Assembly: GCA_013696965.1 (NCBI GenBank)
Contig: JACCXN010000093.1
Span: 57,760-121,759 of the forward strand
Source of the DNA: Bacteroidota bacterium
GTDB lineage: Bacteria > Bacteroidota > Bacteroidia > JACCXN01
Length of the DNA stretch: 64,000 bases
Direction of reading: 5' to 3'
The stretch's first letter is position 1. Every line of letters begins with the position of its first letter. The position numbers and the translations under genes were made by a program. Below the pieces are notes generated by a model. That model did no database searches, was not told the DNA's origin, and saw nothing but the letters and a program-made list of their open reading frames with translations. Below, piece by piece: positions 17,646 to 25,698 of the stretch.

Positions 17646-18935
17646 ATGCGCGTTTTGTTATTGACTTTGTATTATCCACCATTAAATAATATTGCTTCTT
17701 TAAGATTACAAGCATTTGAGGAGTTTCTTGTAAAAGAGGGTATTCAGGTAGATGTGATAACCCGACATTATAATCAGGAACAATTAAATAATACTAGTTT
17801 ATTAATTGCAAACGAATCTGCTGAATCCTTTAAGCAATCTTATTTGAAGAAAGACAATATCATCTACACTAACTTTGATAAAGTAAGTTTTCCGTTAAAA
17901 ATTTCACAAATCCTGCCTCCATTTATCAAAGGAATATTCAATTATTTAATGAAGGATGTGTATCATTACGGTTGGCTTAAGTATGTAAACGAAGCTTTTG
18001 AAAAAGAGTTGAAATCAAATAAGTATGATTTCATTATTGCATCTTATGGTCCTCCCATAAGTTTAGTGGCAGCAAAAAAAATGTCGGAAAAATATAATAT
18101 TCCCTGGATAGCTGATTTTAGGGATATTTTTATTGATGAAAGAGATAAATCTTATCATTTATTTTGTAAAAAAATAGTGCAGAACCAGCTTTTGAAGAAT
18201 GCTTCAGGTTTTCTTTTTTCAAGTAAAGGAATGGAAGATTATTTTTTTAAGCACGCCCGTCCTCCTTTGAAAGAAAAACCTTTTAGTTTGGTTTATAATG
18301 GAGTTAATTCTACGCATGTTGCAATGATTGCAAGTAAAGATAATGCAATTGTAAAACAGTTCCAGGCATTAAAACAAAGCTACAATAAAGTATTGTTACA
18401 TACAGGAAGCCTTTATATTGGACAAGATGTTGATTTTTTTATAAAGGCTTTAAATAAATTCAATGAGGATAATAAGGAACAAATTGCACTTGTTTTTATT
18501 GGATTAGCTGACAAAAGCTACGTAAAAACACATGATAATGAAAAGATTTTTATTTTGGATAAAGTACAACATTCCACTTCATTGTATTTACAAAAATTAG
18601 CTGACGCCTTAGTATTACCAGTATGGAATGGGCGATATACTGGTTTATCTGGAAAAACTTTTGAATATTTGCACTCTGGGAATACTGTTCTTTGTGGGCC
18701 TAATCCACAAGAAGATTTGCTCTTTTTTGTTCTACAAAGTAGCAATGCAGAAGTTTTGAAAGATTATGCATCATTCAAATTGGCAATGGAGAATTTAAAA
18801 GATCAGACTACTATTAAAAGGGTTGAATTAAACATTTTACAGCGATCTTACTGGGTCCACAAGCTTGCAAATTTTCTTAAAGAATTGAAATTAAAATCAT
18901 CTGATTCTGGTAGAGAAAAACTAAAAATAGGATGA
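17646..18935 (+). CDS. GT-B glycosyltransferase (GT4-like)
   Basis: The N-terminus MRVLLLTLYYPPLNNIASLRLQAFEEFL is the usual GT4 opening with a glycine/asparagine-rich loop. IPWIADFRDIFIDE near residue 155, FLFSSKGMEDYF near 195, KVLLHTGSLYIGQDVDFFIKAL near 240 and LSGKTFEYLHSGNTVLCGP near 335 complete a GT-B architecture. The E-x7-E donor motif is weak: KTFEYLHSG replaces the normal EG.G...EA pattern. The family assignment is therefore good but catalytic detail is uncertain. The stop overlaps the start of the next gene by four bases (ATGA). Confidence 0.82.
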   Translation: MRVLLLTLYYPPLNNIASLRLQAFEEFLVKEGIQVDVITRHYNQEQLNNTSLLIANESAESFKQSYLKKDNIIYTNFDKVSFPLKISQILPPFIKGIFNYLMKDVYHYGWLKYVNEAFEKELKSNKYDFIIASYGPPISLVAAKKMSEKYNIPWIADFRDIFIDERDKSYHLFCKKIVQNQLLKNASGFLFSSKGMEDYFFKHARPPLKEKPFSLVYNGVNSTHVAMIASKDNAIVKQFQALKQSYNKVLLHTGSLYIGQDVDFFIKALNKFNEDNKEQIALVFIGLADKSYVKTHDNEKIFILDKVQHSTSLYLQKLADALVLPVWNGRYTGLSGKTFEYLHSGNTVLCGPNPQEDLLFFVLQSSNAEVLKDYASFKLAMENLKDQTTIKRVELNILQRSYWVHKLANFLKELKLKSSDSGREKLKIG

Positions 18936-19648
18936 AAAACAATATGGAAAAAGCACAAAGCAATATTGTTGGAAAAGGTTTAATTGCAAACGCTTTTTTT
19001 CATTTAAACAATAAGGGAGTAATCATTTTCGCTTCAGGTGTTTCAAATTCTAAATCAGTAATCGAGGAGGAGTATGTAAAAGAAAAAGAATTGCTTTTAC
19101 ATACAATTAAACAAAATCCAGCCTTTACAATGCTTGTTTATTTTAGTACCTACAGCATTAATGATCCTGAGGCGGCAAAAACCAGGTATGTTAGGCATAA
19201 ACTTGAGATGGAAGAATTGATTAAACAAAAATTAAGTAAGTATCTGATTATTCGCACTGGAAATGTCGTTGGAAAAACAACAAATCCATATACGATAATG
19301 AATTTTGTTTATTCTAAAATCGTTGAAAAACAAACATTTGAACTTTGGTCAGGTGCAATTCGGAATGTTTTAGATATTGAACATCTTTTTCAAATGGTTA
19401 AATATTTATTGGAAAAGGGAATTGTAAATAAGACTTTATATCTTGTTAATCCAATAGATTACAAAATGACAGAGATTGTGCATGTTTTTGAAAAAGTGTT
19501 AAAATTGCAAGCTCAATTGGTTAATGTTAACAAGGGGTGTCACTTTAATTATGAAAGAAATTTATCTAATGAACTCTTTGAAATTTTAAATATATCCTCA
19601 GAAAATTATTTAACAAAATTGATAGAAAAGTATTATTTATGGAAGTAA
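18932..19648 (+). CDS. Short NAD(P)-binding SDR/epimerase-like protein
   Basis: An extended-SDR-like sugar-nucleotide protein, but only 238 residues against about 300 for the family. The Rossmann loop reads NIVGKGLIANAFFH near residue 11. A possible catalytic Tyr-Lys pair is present (YVRHK near residue 90), preceded by a FSTYS stretch, followed by LIIRTGNVVGKTTNPY. The short loop between strand 1 and the active site suggests that the usual NAD adenosine-binding part is reduced. It overlaps both neighbours (4 and 10 bases). It may be a sugar epimerase/reductase or a degenerate, non-catalytic relative. Confidence 0.65.
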   Translation: MKNNMEKAQSNIVGKGLIANAFFHLNNKGVIIFASGVSNSKSVIEEEYVKEKELLLHTIKQNPAFTMLVYFSTYSINDPEAAKTRYVRHKLEMEELIKQKLSKYLIIRTGNVVGKTTNPYTIMNFVYSKIVEKQTFELWSGAIRNVLDIEHLFQMVKYLLEKGIVNKTLYLVNPIDYKMTEIVHVFEKVLKLQAQLVNVNKGCHFNYERNLSNELFEILNISSENYLTKLIEKYYLWK

Positions 19649-20793
19649 AAAGGATACTTGTAGCAGTTGAAAGTCCCGATTTTAATTTACTTAATACATA
19701 TTCAGCCGTATCAAGTGTTATTTATTCATTTTCTGATTTACTACGTAAAAATGGATTTGAGATTTGGGTAAATGATATGAAATTAGAAGATTGGGAGGCT
19801 CTGGGTGGATCTGAAAACACGGTTTTATTACCAGTAAAGAGCTACTACCGCTTTTTTCCGAAAAGAATACGAGAGTTGATAAAAGATATTTTTAAATTTA
19901 AACAACTCCATAAGTTAGAGACTTCTATAGGTATTATTTCTAAGCCGGATGTTATTATTTCTTGGATTTCCCCTTGTTCATCATTTAGCGTTGATTTGTC
20001 AAAAAAATGGCAAGTTCCTTTGATTTCTATTTTTGACCACCCTTATAATGAGGAATATAAATTTTTATTTGGATTTTATCCTTTTTTTAAAAACAGGATA
20101 AACAAACATGAAAAAAGAGTTTTAAATAATTCCCAGTCAGTTATTATATATTCAAAAGTAGTGAGAGATTATATTCAGAATAAATATAACACCAAGACGA
20201 AATTTTATTATAAGGCCTTTGCCGATTTTAAACGAATGAGTTTCAGTGATTTCCAAAGAGATATGTCTGTGATCAACTTGGGTTATATTGGTTCATTTTT
20301 TAATTGGCATAGAATAGATGATTTAATTGAAGCTTTCCTTTTGTTGGATCAGGAAGAAGATTATAATTGCAATCTTTATTTAATTGGGGATGGGCCTGAA
20401 TATGACCGTTTAATAAATTCTGTAAAGCATGATAGAATTATTTTTACGGGTAGGAAAGATGGGGCAGAATTAGAAAATCTTCTGAAACGAATTCATATTG
20501 GGATTATTCCAAATGCATTATGGTTTCAAGGTCCGGTGAAATTATTTCAATATTCTGCTGCACAGATGCCAGTAATTTGCCGCAGGACTCCCACAATTGA
20601 GGAACTGACCAAACAAACTGAAGGATTTCTTTTTTTTGAGAACATTGAAACATTGGTAAAACAATTTAAGGTATTGCTAAATAATAAAAATAAAATTCAG
20701 GAACTTGGAATGATAAATCAGCAATTTGCAAGAGAAAATTTTTCAGAAAAAGAGTATTATTCTTTTTTTAATAAAATTTTTCAGGAAATTTAA
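19639..20793 (+). CDS. Glycosyltransferase family 4-like
   Basis: GT-B protein of 384 residues. The C-terminal donor domain is recognisable: VINLGYIGSFFNWHRIDDLIEAFLLL, NLYLIGDGPEYDRLI, IIFTGRKDGAELENLL and VKLFQYSAAQMPVICRRTPTIEEL, where the last takes the place of the E-x7-E motif. The N-domain begins VKRILVAVESPDFNLL and contains VPLISIFDHPYNEEY. It overlaps the SDR-like gene by 10 bases, so the three genes from 17646 to 20793 are one translationally coupled block. A 144-base gap follows before the next gene. Confidence 0.85.
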   Translation: MEVKRILVAVESPDFNLLNTYSAVSSVIYSFSDLLRKNGFEIWVNDMKLEDWEALGGSENTVLLPVKSYYRFFPKRIRELIKDIFKFKQLHKLETSIGIISKPDVIISWISPCSSFSVDLSKKWQVPLISIFDHPYNEEYKFLFGFYPFFKNRINKHEKRVLNNSQSVIIYSKVVRDYIQNKYNTKTKFYYKAFADFKRMSFSDFQRDMSVINLGYIGSFFNWHRIDDLIEAFLLLDQEEDYNCNLYLIGDGPEYDRLINSVKHDRIIFTGRKDGAELENLLKRIHIGIIPNALWFQGPVKLFQYSAAQMPVICRRTPTIEELTKQTEGFLFFENIETLVKQFKVLLNNKNKIQELGMINQQFARENFSEKEYYSFFNKIFQEI

Positions 20794-20937
20794 AATAGTG
20801 AATTAAAACTCTCTCAAGGAGATATTTTATCTTGATGTTATATGTTTGTAATATTAATGATTACATTGTTTTAATGCAGCAATATAGAAAAGGGTTCTAT
20901 GTGTAAGTAAATTCATGAAAAAGAAAATGATAATTAA

Positions 20938-21840
20938 ATGATAAAAGTACTCATATTTGGCAGTTCTGGTTTTGTTGGTGCTGCACTTGTAAAATACATG
21001 AGTGAACTTGGTTACTCTGTTTCAGGTTGTGATATTATTAATAATGATGAAAAAGAATACCTGAATGCTTTTTATTTTGCACAAGACAACCAAGAAAGTT
21101 TGAATGAAATATTTTTATCAAATTACGATGTATGTATTAACTGTGCCGGTTCAGCTTCAGTTGCCTATTCCTTTGAAAACCCTTTTAAAGACTATGAATT
21201 AAATACCCGGATTGTATTTAGGATACTCTCATCTATAAAAAAAGAAAGCCCTGAATGCAGGTTTATTAATTTGTCCAGTGCGGCTGTTTATGGAAATCCT
21301 GCCTCCCTTCCCATAAAAGAAGAGGATCCGGTAAATCCTGTTTCTATATACGGAAATCATAAATTCATGAGTGAAATGATTTGCAGGCAATTTTACGATT
21401 ACTTCAAAATTCAAACCTGTTCATTACGAATATTTTCAGCTTACGGGCCAGGTTTACAAAAGCAATTGTTTTGGGATATGTATCAAAAAACAATTAAAAG
21501 CAAAAGCATAAATTTATTTGGAACAGGCAATGAAACACGTGATTTTATTTATATAAAAGACCTTGTAAAAGCAATTGAATTAATAGTAAGTGAGAAAAAA
21601 TTTAAATACAGAGAAATTAATATTGCCAATGGAACTGAGGTTTCAATAAGACAAGCAGCGGAAATATTTTATTCCTTATATGATCCTTCAATAAAATTCG
21701 AATTCTCCGGAGAAGAAAAACCCGGAGATCCAAAGAATTGGAAAGCAAATATTGCTGTTTTAAAATCCTTTGATTATAAAACTGAATACGGTATTGAAGA
21801 GGGGATAGCCGAATATGTGGAATGGCTTAAAAAATTATAA
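20938..21840 (+). CDS. NAD-dependent epimerase/dehydratase (GalE-like SDR)
   Basis: Extended SDR acting on nucleotide sugars. The NAD loop is VLIFGSSGFVGAALVKYM at the N-terminus, a GxxGxxG form. NLSSAAVYGNP near residue 118 and the catalytic YGNHK near residue 139 follow, then RIFSAYGPGLQKQLFW, TRDFIYIKDLVKAI and a C-terminal GDPKNWKANI. The length of 300 residues is typical of UDP-glucose 4-epimerases and dTDP-sugar dehydratases. The substrate cannot be decided. It abuts the next GT4 gene directly (stop at 21840, ATG at 21841). Confidence 0.88.
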   Translation: MIKVLIFGSSGFVGAALVKYMSELGYSVSGCDIINNDEKEYLNAFYFAQDNQESLNEIFLSNYDVCINCAGSASVAYSFENPFKDYELNTRIVFRILSSIKKESPECRFINLSSAAVYGNPASLPIKEEDPVNPVSIYGNHKFMSEMICRQFYDYFKIQTCSLRIFSAYGPGLQKQLFWDMYQKTIKSKSINLFGTGNETRDFIYIKDLVKAIELIVSEKKFKYREINIANGTEVSIRQAAEIFYSLYDPSIKFEFSGEEKPGDPKNWKANIAVLKSFDYKTEYGIEEGIAEYVEWLKKL

Positions 21841-22956
21841 ATGTTAAAAATTGTTTTTACAACTGATGGTATTTTCCCTTATTCTGTTGGAGGGATACAG
21901 CGTCATTCAAGATTGCTTATAGAAGAACTTGCAAAAAGAGATGATATTCATCTGTCTGTTGTACATCCTCACAAAAATGTAAACGTATTTCCTTCTTATA
22001 ACAACATAAAGGAAATAACAGTGGATGATATTGATACTTCAAAATTATATATTTCAGAATGTTTTAATTATTCCCAAAGGGTTTATGAGGCAATTAAAGA
22101 TATTGATTGTGATGTTGTTTATGCTCAAGGAATCAGTATTTGGTATAAAATAAATAATTGTAAAAATAAGCTTATTGTCAATCCCCATGGACTGGAAGCT
22201 TACCAGGCTATTTCGTTAAAGGATAAGTTAATTGGTTTTCCATTTCGCTTAATTCAAAATTATATTTTCAGTAAAGCAAGGTATATAGCCTCAGAAGGAG
22301 GGCTTTTAACAAAAATATTAATAGAAAGAAACCCTTCAGATAAAATTGTTTTTTTACCTAATGCAGTTAATCTCCCCCAAATGGAAGCTGAGCATATTTG
22401 GAACAAAGAAAAAATAAACCTGTTGTTCCTGGCACGCTTTGCATCCAATAAAGGAATAAACATTTTAATAAAAGCAATAGAAGAACTAAACTGGGAGGGT
22501 TTTGAAAACAAACTTACTTTCAACTTGGCAGGTAAAGGCCCTTTATTCGAATATTACAGCACAAACTATAAGTTCAGCAATGTGAATTACCTTGGTTTTG
22601 TTGCTGATGACAAGCTGGAAAGTTTGTATCAAGATAATGATTTGTTTGTTCTGCCAACACTTTTTGAAGGAATGCCAACGGTTGTTTTAGAGGCCATGAG
22701 CCATAAAATGCCTGTTGTGGTTTCAGATGTGGGGGCTACTGCTGAACTGGTGGATGATACAAACGGATACCTGATTAAAAAAAATAATGTAGGGGCCTTG
22801 AAAAAGGCCATTTTAAGTTTTTATCATTTACCTGCAGGTGAAAAAGAAATTCTTTCTCAAAAATCTTATCAGAAAGTGAAAAGCGGTTTTACATGGGAAC
22901 AGGTGGCCAAGAAACATGTGGAGTTGTTTGAGAAAATGATAAGTAAGTCCTTCTGA
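21841..22956 (+). CDS. Glycosyltransferase family 4
   Basis: Last gene of the first polysaccharide locus. The N-terminus KIVFTTDGIFPYSVGGIQRHSRLLIEEL is a typical GT4 opening, with the glycine loop SVGGIQRH. NPHGLEAYQ near residue 114 and IYIASEGGLLTK-type acceptor strands follow. The C-domain carries NLLFLARFASNKGINILIKAIEEL, FNLAGKGPLFEYY and the E-x7-E motif in PTLFEGMPTVVLEAMSHKMPVVVSDVGATAELV. The length of 371 is normal. After its stop the gene density drops sharply into a repeat-rich patch. Confidence 0.92.
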   Translation: MLKIVFTTDGIFPYSVGGIQRHSRLLIEELAKRDDIHLSVVHPHKNVNVFPSYNNIKEITVDDIDTSKLYISECFNYSQRVYEAIKDIDCDVVYAQGISIWYKINNCKNKLIVNPHGLEAYQAISLKDKLIGFPFRLIQNYIFSKARYIASEGGLLTKILIERNPSDKIVFLPNAVNLPQMEAEHIWNKEKINLLFLARFASNKGINILIKAIEELNWEGFENKLTFNLAGKGPLFEYYSTNYKFSNVNYLGFVADDKLESLYQDNDLFVLPTLFEGMPTVVLEAMSHKMPVVVSDVGATAELVDDTNGYLIKKNNVGALKKAILSFYHLPAGEKEILSQKSYQKVKSGFTWEQVAKKHVELFEKMISKSF

Positions 22957-23230
22957 ATGTGTAACCGTCATTTTGAGTTCCGATTTTTTTTATCGGGCAG
23001 CAATCTGTTGAAAAGGGGTTGGGAGCTGTTTTCAAACTCCGATAATAATTGAATAAGATTGCTTTTCGAAATAAATTCTGGGACAGTCTGTTCCTGTTGA
23101 GCATGAGAGGGCTTCTACTAGAGAAGAAATTTGTTTTTATGAATAAAATACCCTGTTGTCCGGGGAAAAGGATAGAGATTCCTCATTTCTCTTCATTCCA
23201 TTGGAATGACAAGGGATTCAGTTAACTCAA
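22957..23230. repeat. Intergenic repeat-like debris with CCGAT/ATCGG inverted repeat
   Basis: A non-coding stretch with no credible ORF. It contains CCGAT...ATCGG arms at 22980-22996 within a longer segment (CGTCATTTTGAGTTCCGAT, then GGGCAGCAATCTGTTG) that looks like a degenerate dispersed intergenic repeat. CATTCCATTGGAATGAC-type inverted bits occur near 23195. Similar CCGAT/ATCGG palindromes recur at 24665-24700 and near 63873 and 63970. Confidence 0.5.
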
Positions 23231-23281
23231 TGAGAGGGAGGGGAAGTTGCGGCCTTGCCGTAACTTAACCCCTCCCTCTCA
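23231..23281. repeat. Long G-rich hairpin (23-bp stem)
   Basis: The outer arms TGAGAGGGAGGGG (23231-23243) and CCCCTCCCTCTCA (23269-23281) are perfectly complementary. Inside them AAGTT pairs with AACTT and GCGGC with GCCGT, leaving a two-base AA bulge and a CTT loop. The total is 23 bp. It lies 275 bases after the last glycosyltransferase gene and is much richer in G+C than its surroundings. No T-run follows, so it is more likely a repeat element or RNA structure than a simple intrinsic terminator. Confidence 0.7.
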
Positions 23282-23360
23282 CAAAAGACTTAAAAAGCCT
23301 GTTATTTCGAACGTAGGGAGGAATCTTATTATATTTTACTGGACAACAATGAATAAAACA

Positions 23361-23415
23361 CTCAATCACCATAGAAAATTATAAATGAAATTTATAATTT
23401 TCTATGGTGATTGAG
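23361..23415. repeat. Perfect 26-bp inverted repeat (IR1), 3-base spacer
   Basis: The arms at 23361-23386 and 23390-23415 are exactly complementary over 26 bases with a GAA spacer. The inner part of the arm (CATAGAAAATTATAA) is the same as in the second inverted repeat 40 bases downstream. The right arm contains an ATG at 23404 in the same position relative to the shared core as the ATPase start codon in IR2. It opens only a 26-codon frame. Confidence 0.85.
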
Positions 23416-23448
23416 GCCTCCAATACAGATTATCAAATAAATAATCGC

Positions 23449-23457
23449 TATCTTTGC
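23449..23457 (+). promoter_or_regulatory. Bacteroidota -7 promoter element TAtcTTTGC of the ATPase gene
   Basis: TATCTTTGC fits TAnnTTTGC. Transcription would begin a few bases downstream, inside the inverted repeat 23453-23497, and about 30 bases before the ATPase start. No clear -33 element is visible. Its overlap with a palindrome suggests an operator. Confidence 0.6.
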
Positions 23458-23497
23458 ATAGAAAATTATAAATATATATTATAATTTTCTATGCAAA
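23453..23497. repeat. Perfect 19-bp inverted repeat (IR2) spanning promoter and start codon
   Basis: The left arm 23453-23471 and right arm 23479-23497 are exact reverse complements with a 7-base ATATATA spacer. The left arm begins within the TAtcTTTGC promoter element and the right arm ends two codons into the ATPase gene (ATG at 23491). It could act as an operator for autoregulation or as an mRNA hairpin hiding the start codon. It shares its core with IR1. Confidence 0.85.
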
Positions 23498-24663
23498 TGA
23501 TATTACGTACAGCAGGAAAAGAAATAAAAATTTTACTAAAACAATTTCCGGTAATTGTTTTGTTGGGTCCACGCCAAGTTGGGAAAACAACGCTTGTTGC
23601 AGAACTTGTTCCCGAAATCGAAAAAGATGCGGTCTGGTTTGATTTGGAAAAACCATCTGACTATGATAAAATGAATAATGCAGAATTGGTTTTAGGGAAC
23701 TTAAGGGATAAATGTGTGATTATAGATGAAATTCAATTGCGTCCTGAATTATTTTCATTGCTTCGTCCCCTTGTGGATGCTAAAAGAGAGCCTTGCAGGT
23801 TTATTATTCTTGGTTCAGCCAAGCCTTCTATAGTAAAGGGAGTGTCTGAATCACATGCCGGCAGGGCAGCATATCATCAGTTAATGCCTTTCTCCCTGCC
23901 CGAGGTTCAAAAGAAAATATCCATGGAAAAGCATCACTTTGTTGGTGGTTTTCCTGATTCTGCTTTGGCAGGTTCTGATAATGCATCAAAAAAATGGTTG
24001 GATAATTTTATTCGTTCCTATACCGAAATAGATCTTCAGAAGCTTGGAATTGGAGCTTCCCCTGTTATGTCCAGGCGGTTATGGGAGATGCTGGCCTGGC
24101 AAAACGGTAATCTGGTTAATTATTCAGCCTTGGGAAACTCCTTGGGCATTTCATATAATACCGTTAAAGGTTATGTTGATTATTTTGAAGGTGCTTTTCT
24201 TATTTCCCGCCTTCTTCCTTTTCATAATAACATTAAAAAGCGACTGGTCAAGTCTCCAAAAATATATATTAACGATACTGGTATATTACATCGTTTGCTT
24301 AGAATTCAGGACTTTTATCAATTGCAGGGCTCACCCATGATGGGTGCATCCTGGGAAGCATATGTTCTGGCTCAGGTACGTGCATCATTGCCTTCCGATA
24401 TTGATTTGTACTTTTATCGTACACATGCTGGTGCGGAGGTTGATCTTGTATTCACCAAAGGATTAAAACCTATAGCCACTGCAGAAATCAAATATTCTCT
24501 TTCTCCTGAAATCACCAAAGGGATGTTATCGGTTATCGATGATCTCAAAACATCTGATAACTTTGTGATTATTCCTTCACAGGATGATGATTACCCGATT
24601 AAAAAAAATATTGTCGGCTGCGGATTGAGTATCTTTTTAGAAAAATACCTGCCTGAATTATGA
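23491..24663 (+). CDS. AAA ATPase with DUF4143 C-terminal domain
   Basis: Stand-alone ATPase of the AAA_14/DUF4143 type. Walker A is LLGPRQVGKTTLV near residue 24 and Walker B is CVIIDEIQLRPELF near 77. A sensor-like FIILGSAKPS lies near 105, the winged-helix-like segment ALGNSLGISYNTVKGYVDYFEGAFLI near 220, and a C-terminal GAEVDLVFTKGLKPIATAEIKYS near 312-334. That last segment resembles the D-(x)n-E-x-K core of PD-(D/E)xK nucleases. The family is common and mobile in Bacteroidota and archaea but has no settled function. It is a single gene with its own promoter inside an inverted repeat. An in-frame ATG at 23497 is an alternative start. Confidence 0.88.
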   Translation: MQMILRTAGKEIKILLKQFPVIVLLGPRQVGKTTLVAELVPEIEKDAVWFDLEKPSDYDKMNNAELVLGNLRDKCVIIDEIQLRPELFSLLRPLVDAKREPCRFIILGSAKPSIVKGVSESHAGRAAYHQLMPFSLPEVQKKISMEKHHFVGGFPDSALAGSDNASKKWLDNFIRSYTEIDLQKLGIGASPVMSRRLWEMLAWQNGNLVNYSALGNSLGISYNTVKGYVDYFEGAFLISRLLPFHNNIKKRLVKSPKIYINDTGILHRLLRIQDFYQLQGSPMMGASWEAYVLAQVRASLPSDIDLYFYRTHAGAEVDLVFTKGLKPIATAEIKYSLSPEITKGMLSVIDDLKTSDNFVIIPSQDDDYPIKKNIVGCGLSIFLEKYLPEL

Positions 24664-24664
24664 T

Positions 24665-24700
24665 TCCGATAGTTATCGGATAGCTCCCGAATTATCGGGA
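24665..24700. repeat. Two adjacent palindromes of the CCGATA/TATCGG family
   Basis: TCCGATA-GT-TATCGGA occupies 24665-24680 and TCCCGA-ATTA-TCGGGA occupies 24685-24700, immediately after the ATPase stop. They match the dispersed palindrome seen at the right window edge. They may act as a transcription end or be repeat debris. Confidence 0.65.
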
Positions 24701-24734
24701 AACCCTTAAGAATATAACATGGCGTCCGCCTCAG

Positions 24735-24999
24735 ATGGAAATTAAAAAACAAAAAAACACATTTGATAAAATCCTTATCCTGGCCGGTACCCGGCCAATT
24801 TTATAAAAGCTACCCAGTTTAAAATAGTGGAGGAAAGGTTTGCTGACATTACAGTTGGAATAGTTTACACCACATAGCAATATCCATAAAAATGGAAGAA
24901 GTTTTTTTTGAGCAGTTTAATTTTAAGTCCGGATATTTTTTAAATACCACCTCCCGGAACAGTAAATTCACAAATGGATTTCAAATCACATTAAAATGA
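24735..24999 (+). pseudogene. Remnant of a UDP-N-acetylglucosamine 2-epimerase (WecB-like) N-terminus
   Basis: Translating across frames gives an N-terminus typical of non-hydrolysing UDP-GlcNAc 2-epimerases. From the ATG at 24735 the first frame reads ...DKILILAGTRP and stops at 24804. Shifting frame at about 24797 (one base missing from the Pro codon) continues as NFIKATQFKIVEERFADITVG, then IVYTT and an in-frame TAG at the place of the family's TGQHYD motif. A third frame from about 24890 reads KMEEVFFEQFNFKSGYF, matching the family's M.dvFF.qL segment. The order and spacing match the first 75-80 residues of an approximately 370-residue enzyme, and the rest is absent. The small hairpin at 24781-24797 lies inside it. 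Confidence 0.7.
24781..24797 (+). other. G+C-rich hairpin TGGCCGG-TAC-CCGGCCA
   Basis: A 7-bp perfect stem with a three-base loop, followed by ATTTTAT. It looks like a weak intrinsic terminator for the ATPase gene, but it overlaps the codons for the AGTRP segment of the wecB-like remnant, so it may be only a by-product of that coding sequence. Confidence 0.35.
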
Positions 25000-25048
25000 A
25001 AAATATATATAGATAATCGGTAAATTTCCGTTTATCACATAAAATATT

Positions 25049-25057
25049 TACATTTGC
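25049..25057 (+). promoter_or_regulatory. Bacteroidota -7 promoter element TAcaTTTGC of the AbiE pair
   Basis: TACATTTGC matches TAnnTTTGC and lies only two bases upstream of the ATG at 25060, so the transcript would be leaderless or nearly so. No -33 TTTG is obvious. Confidence 0.55.
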
Positions 25058-25059
25058 AC

Positions 25060-25698
25060 ATGGAATTATTCAGGGAGTTGTCCAAATATACCTCTTATCC
25101 TATTGCGCATCAGGTGCTGGTGTCTTTGCTTAAAGGCTATAAAAGGCCAAATGATAAAATTCAAGACTTACTGTCTAAAAAGATATTGATTCCAATTAAA
25201 AGAGGACTTTATATCACCGGCCCTGTATTAGAAGGCCAGTCCCCGGAACCTATATTAATAGCCAATATTTTGTCGGGGCCAAGTTATGTGTCAATGACTT
25301 ATGCACTTTCACACTACGGATGGATACCTGAAAAAGTATATGAGGTTTCCTCAGTGACCATCAAAGTTTCTAAAATTTTTAAAAATGAACTGGGTATTTT
25401 CACTTATACAAAGCTACCGCTTCCCTATTATAGCTTTGGCATAACCCAATTGAAAATCAGGGATGATCAATATGCTTTAATGGCAAGTGCGGAAAAAGCA
25501 TTATGTGATACAGTTATTAATACCAAAGGGGTGAATTTGAGAAGCAAAAATGAGGCATCCCGTTTTTTGTTTGAGGATTTACGAATAGACAAGGGCATGT
25601 TAAAGGATGCAAATACAGCCGCCATTAAAAGCTGGCTGCCATATGCACCAAAGGGTAGTAGCTTAAATTTTTTACTTAAAGTAATTGAAGAATTATGA
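25060..25698 (+). CDS. AbiEi-like type IV antitoxin / transcriptional regulator
   Basis: Antitoxin half of an AbiE-type toxin-antitoxin pair. AbiEi proteins have an N-terminal winged-helix DNA-binding domain and repress their own operon. Here residues 1-50 (ELFRELSKYTSYPIAHQVLVSLLKGY...LSKKILIPIKRGLYI) have that form. Next come SGPSYVSMTYALSHYGWIPE and a later ASAEKALCDTVI, both typical of the family. It has 212 residues. An upstream TTG at 25054 would add two residues, but the ATG at 25060 fits the promoter better. Its stop overlaps the toxin gene ATG (ATGA), the normal arrangement. Confidence 0.85.
   Translation: MELFRELSKYTSYPIAHQVLVSLLKGYKRPNDKIQDLLSKKILIPIKRGLYITGPVLEGQSPEPILIANILSGPSYVSMTYALSHYGWIPEKVYEVSSVTIKVSKIFKNELGIFTYTKLPLPYYSFGITQLKIRDDQYALMASAEKALCDTVINTKGVNLRSKNEASRFLFEDLRIDKGMLKDANTAAIKSWLPYAPKGSSLNFLLKVIEEL

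Noticed and set aside
23361-23497. Invertible promoter switch formed by the two related palindromes
   Set aside because: Each element is itself a palindrome, so inversion between them would change little, and no recombinase gene is adjacent (the xerC-type gene is 20 kb away).
24781-24797. Standard intrinsic terminator of the first ATPase gene
   Set aside because: The stem coincides with codons for the AGTRP part of the epimerase remnant and the T-run is short; kept only as a low-confidence hairpin.
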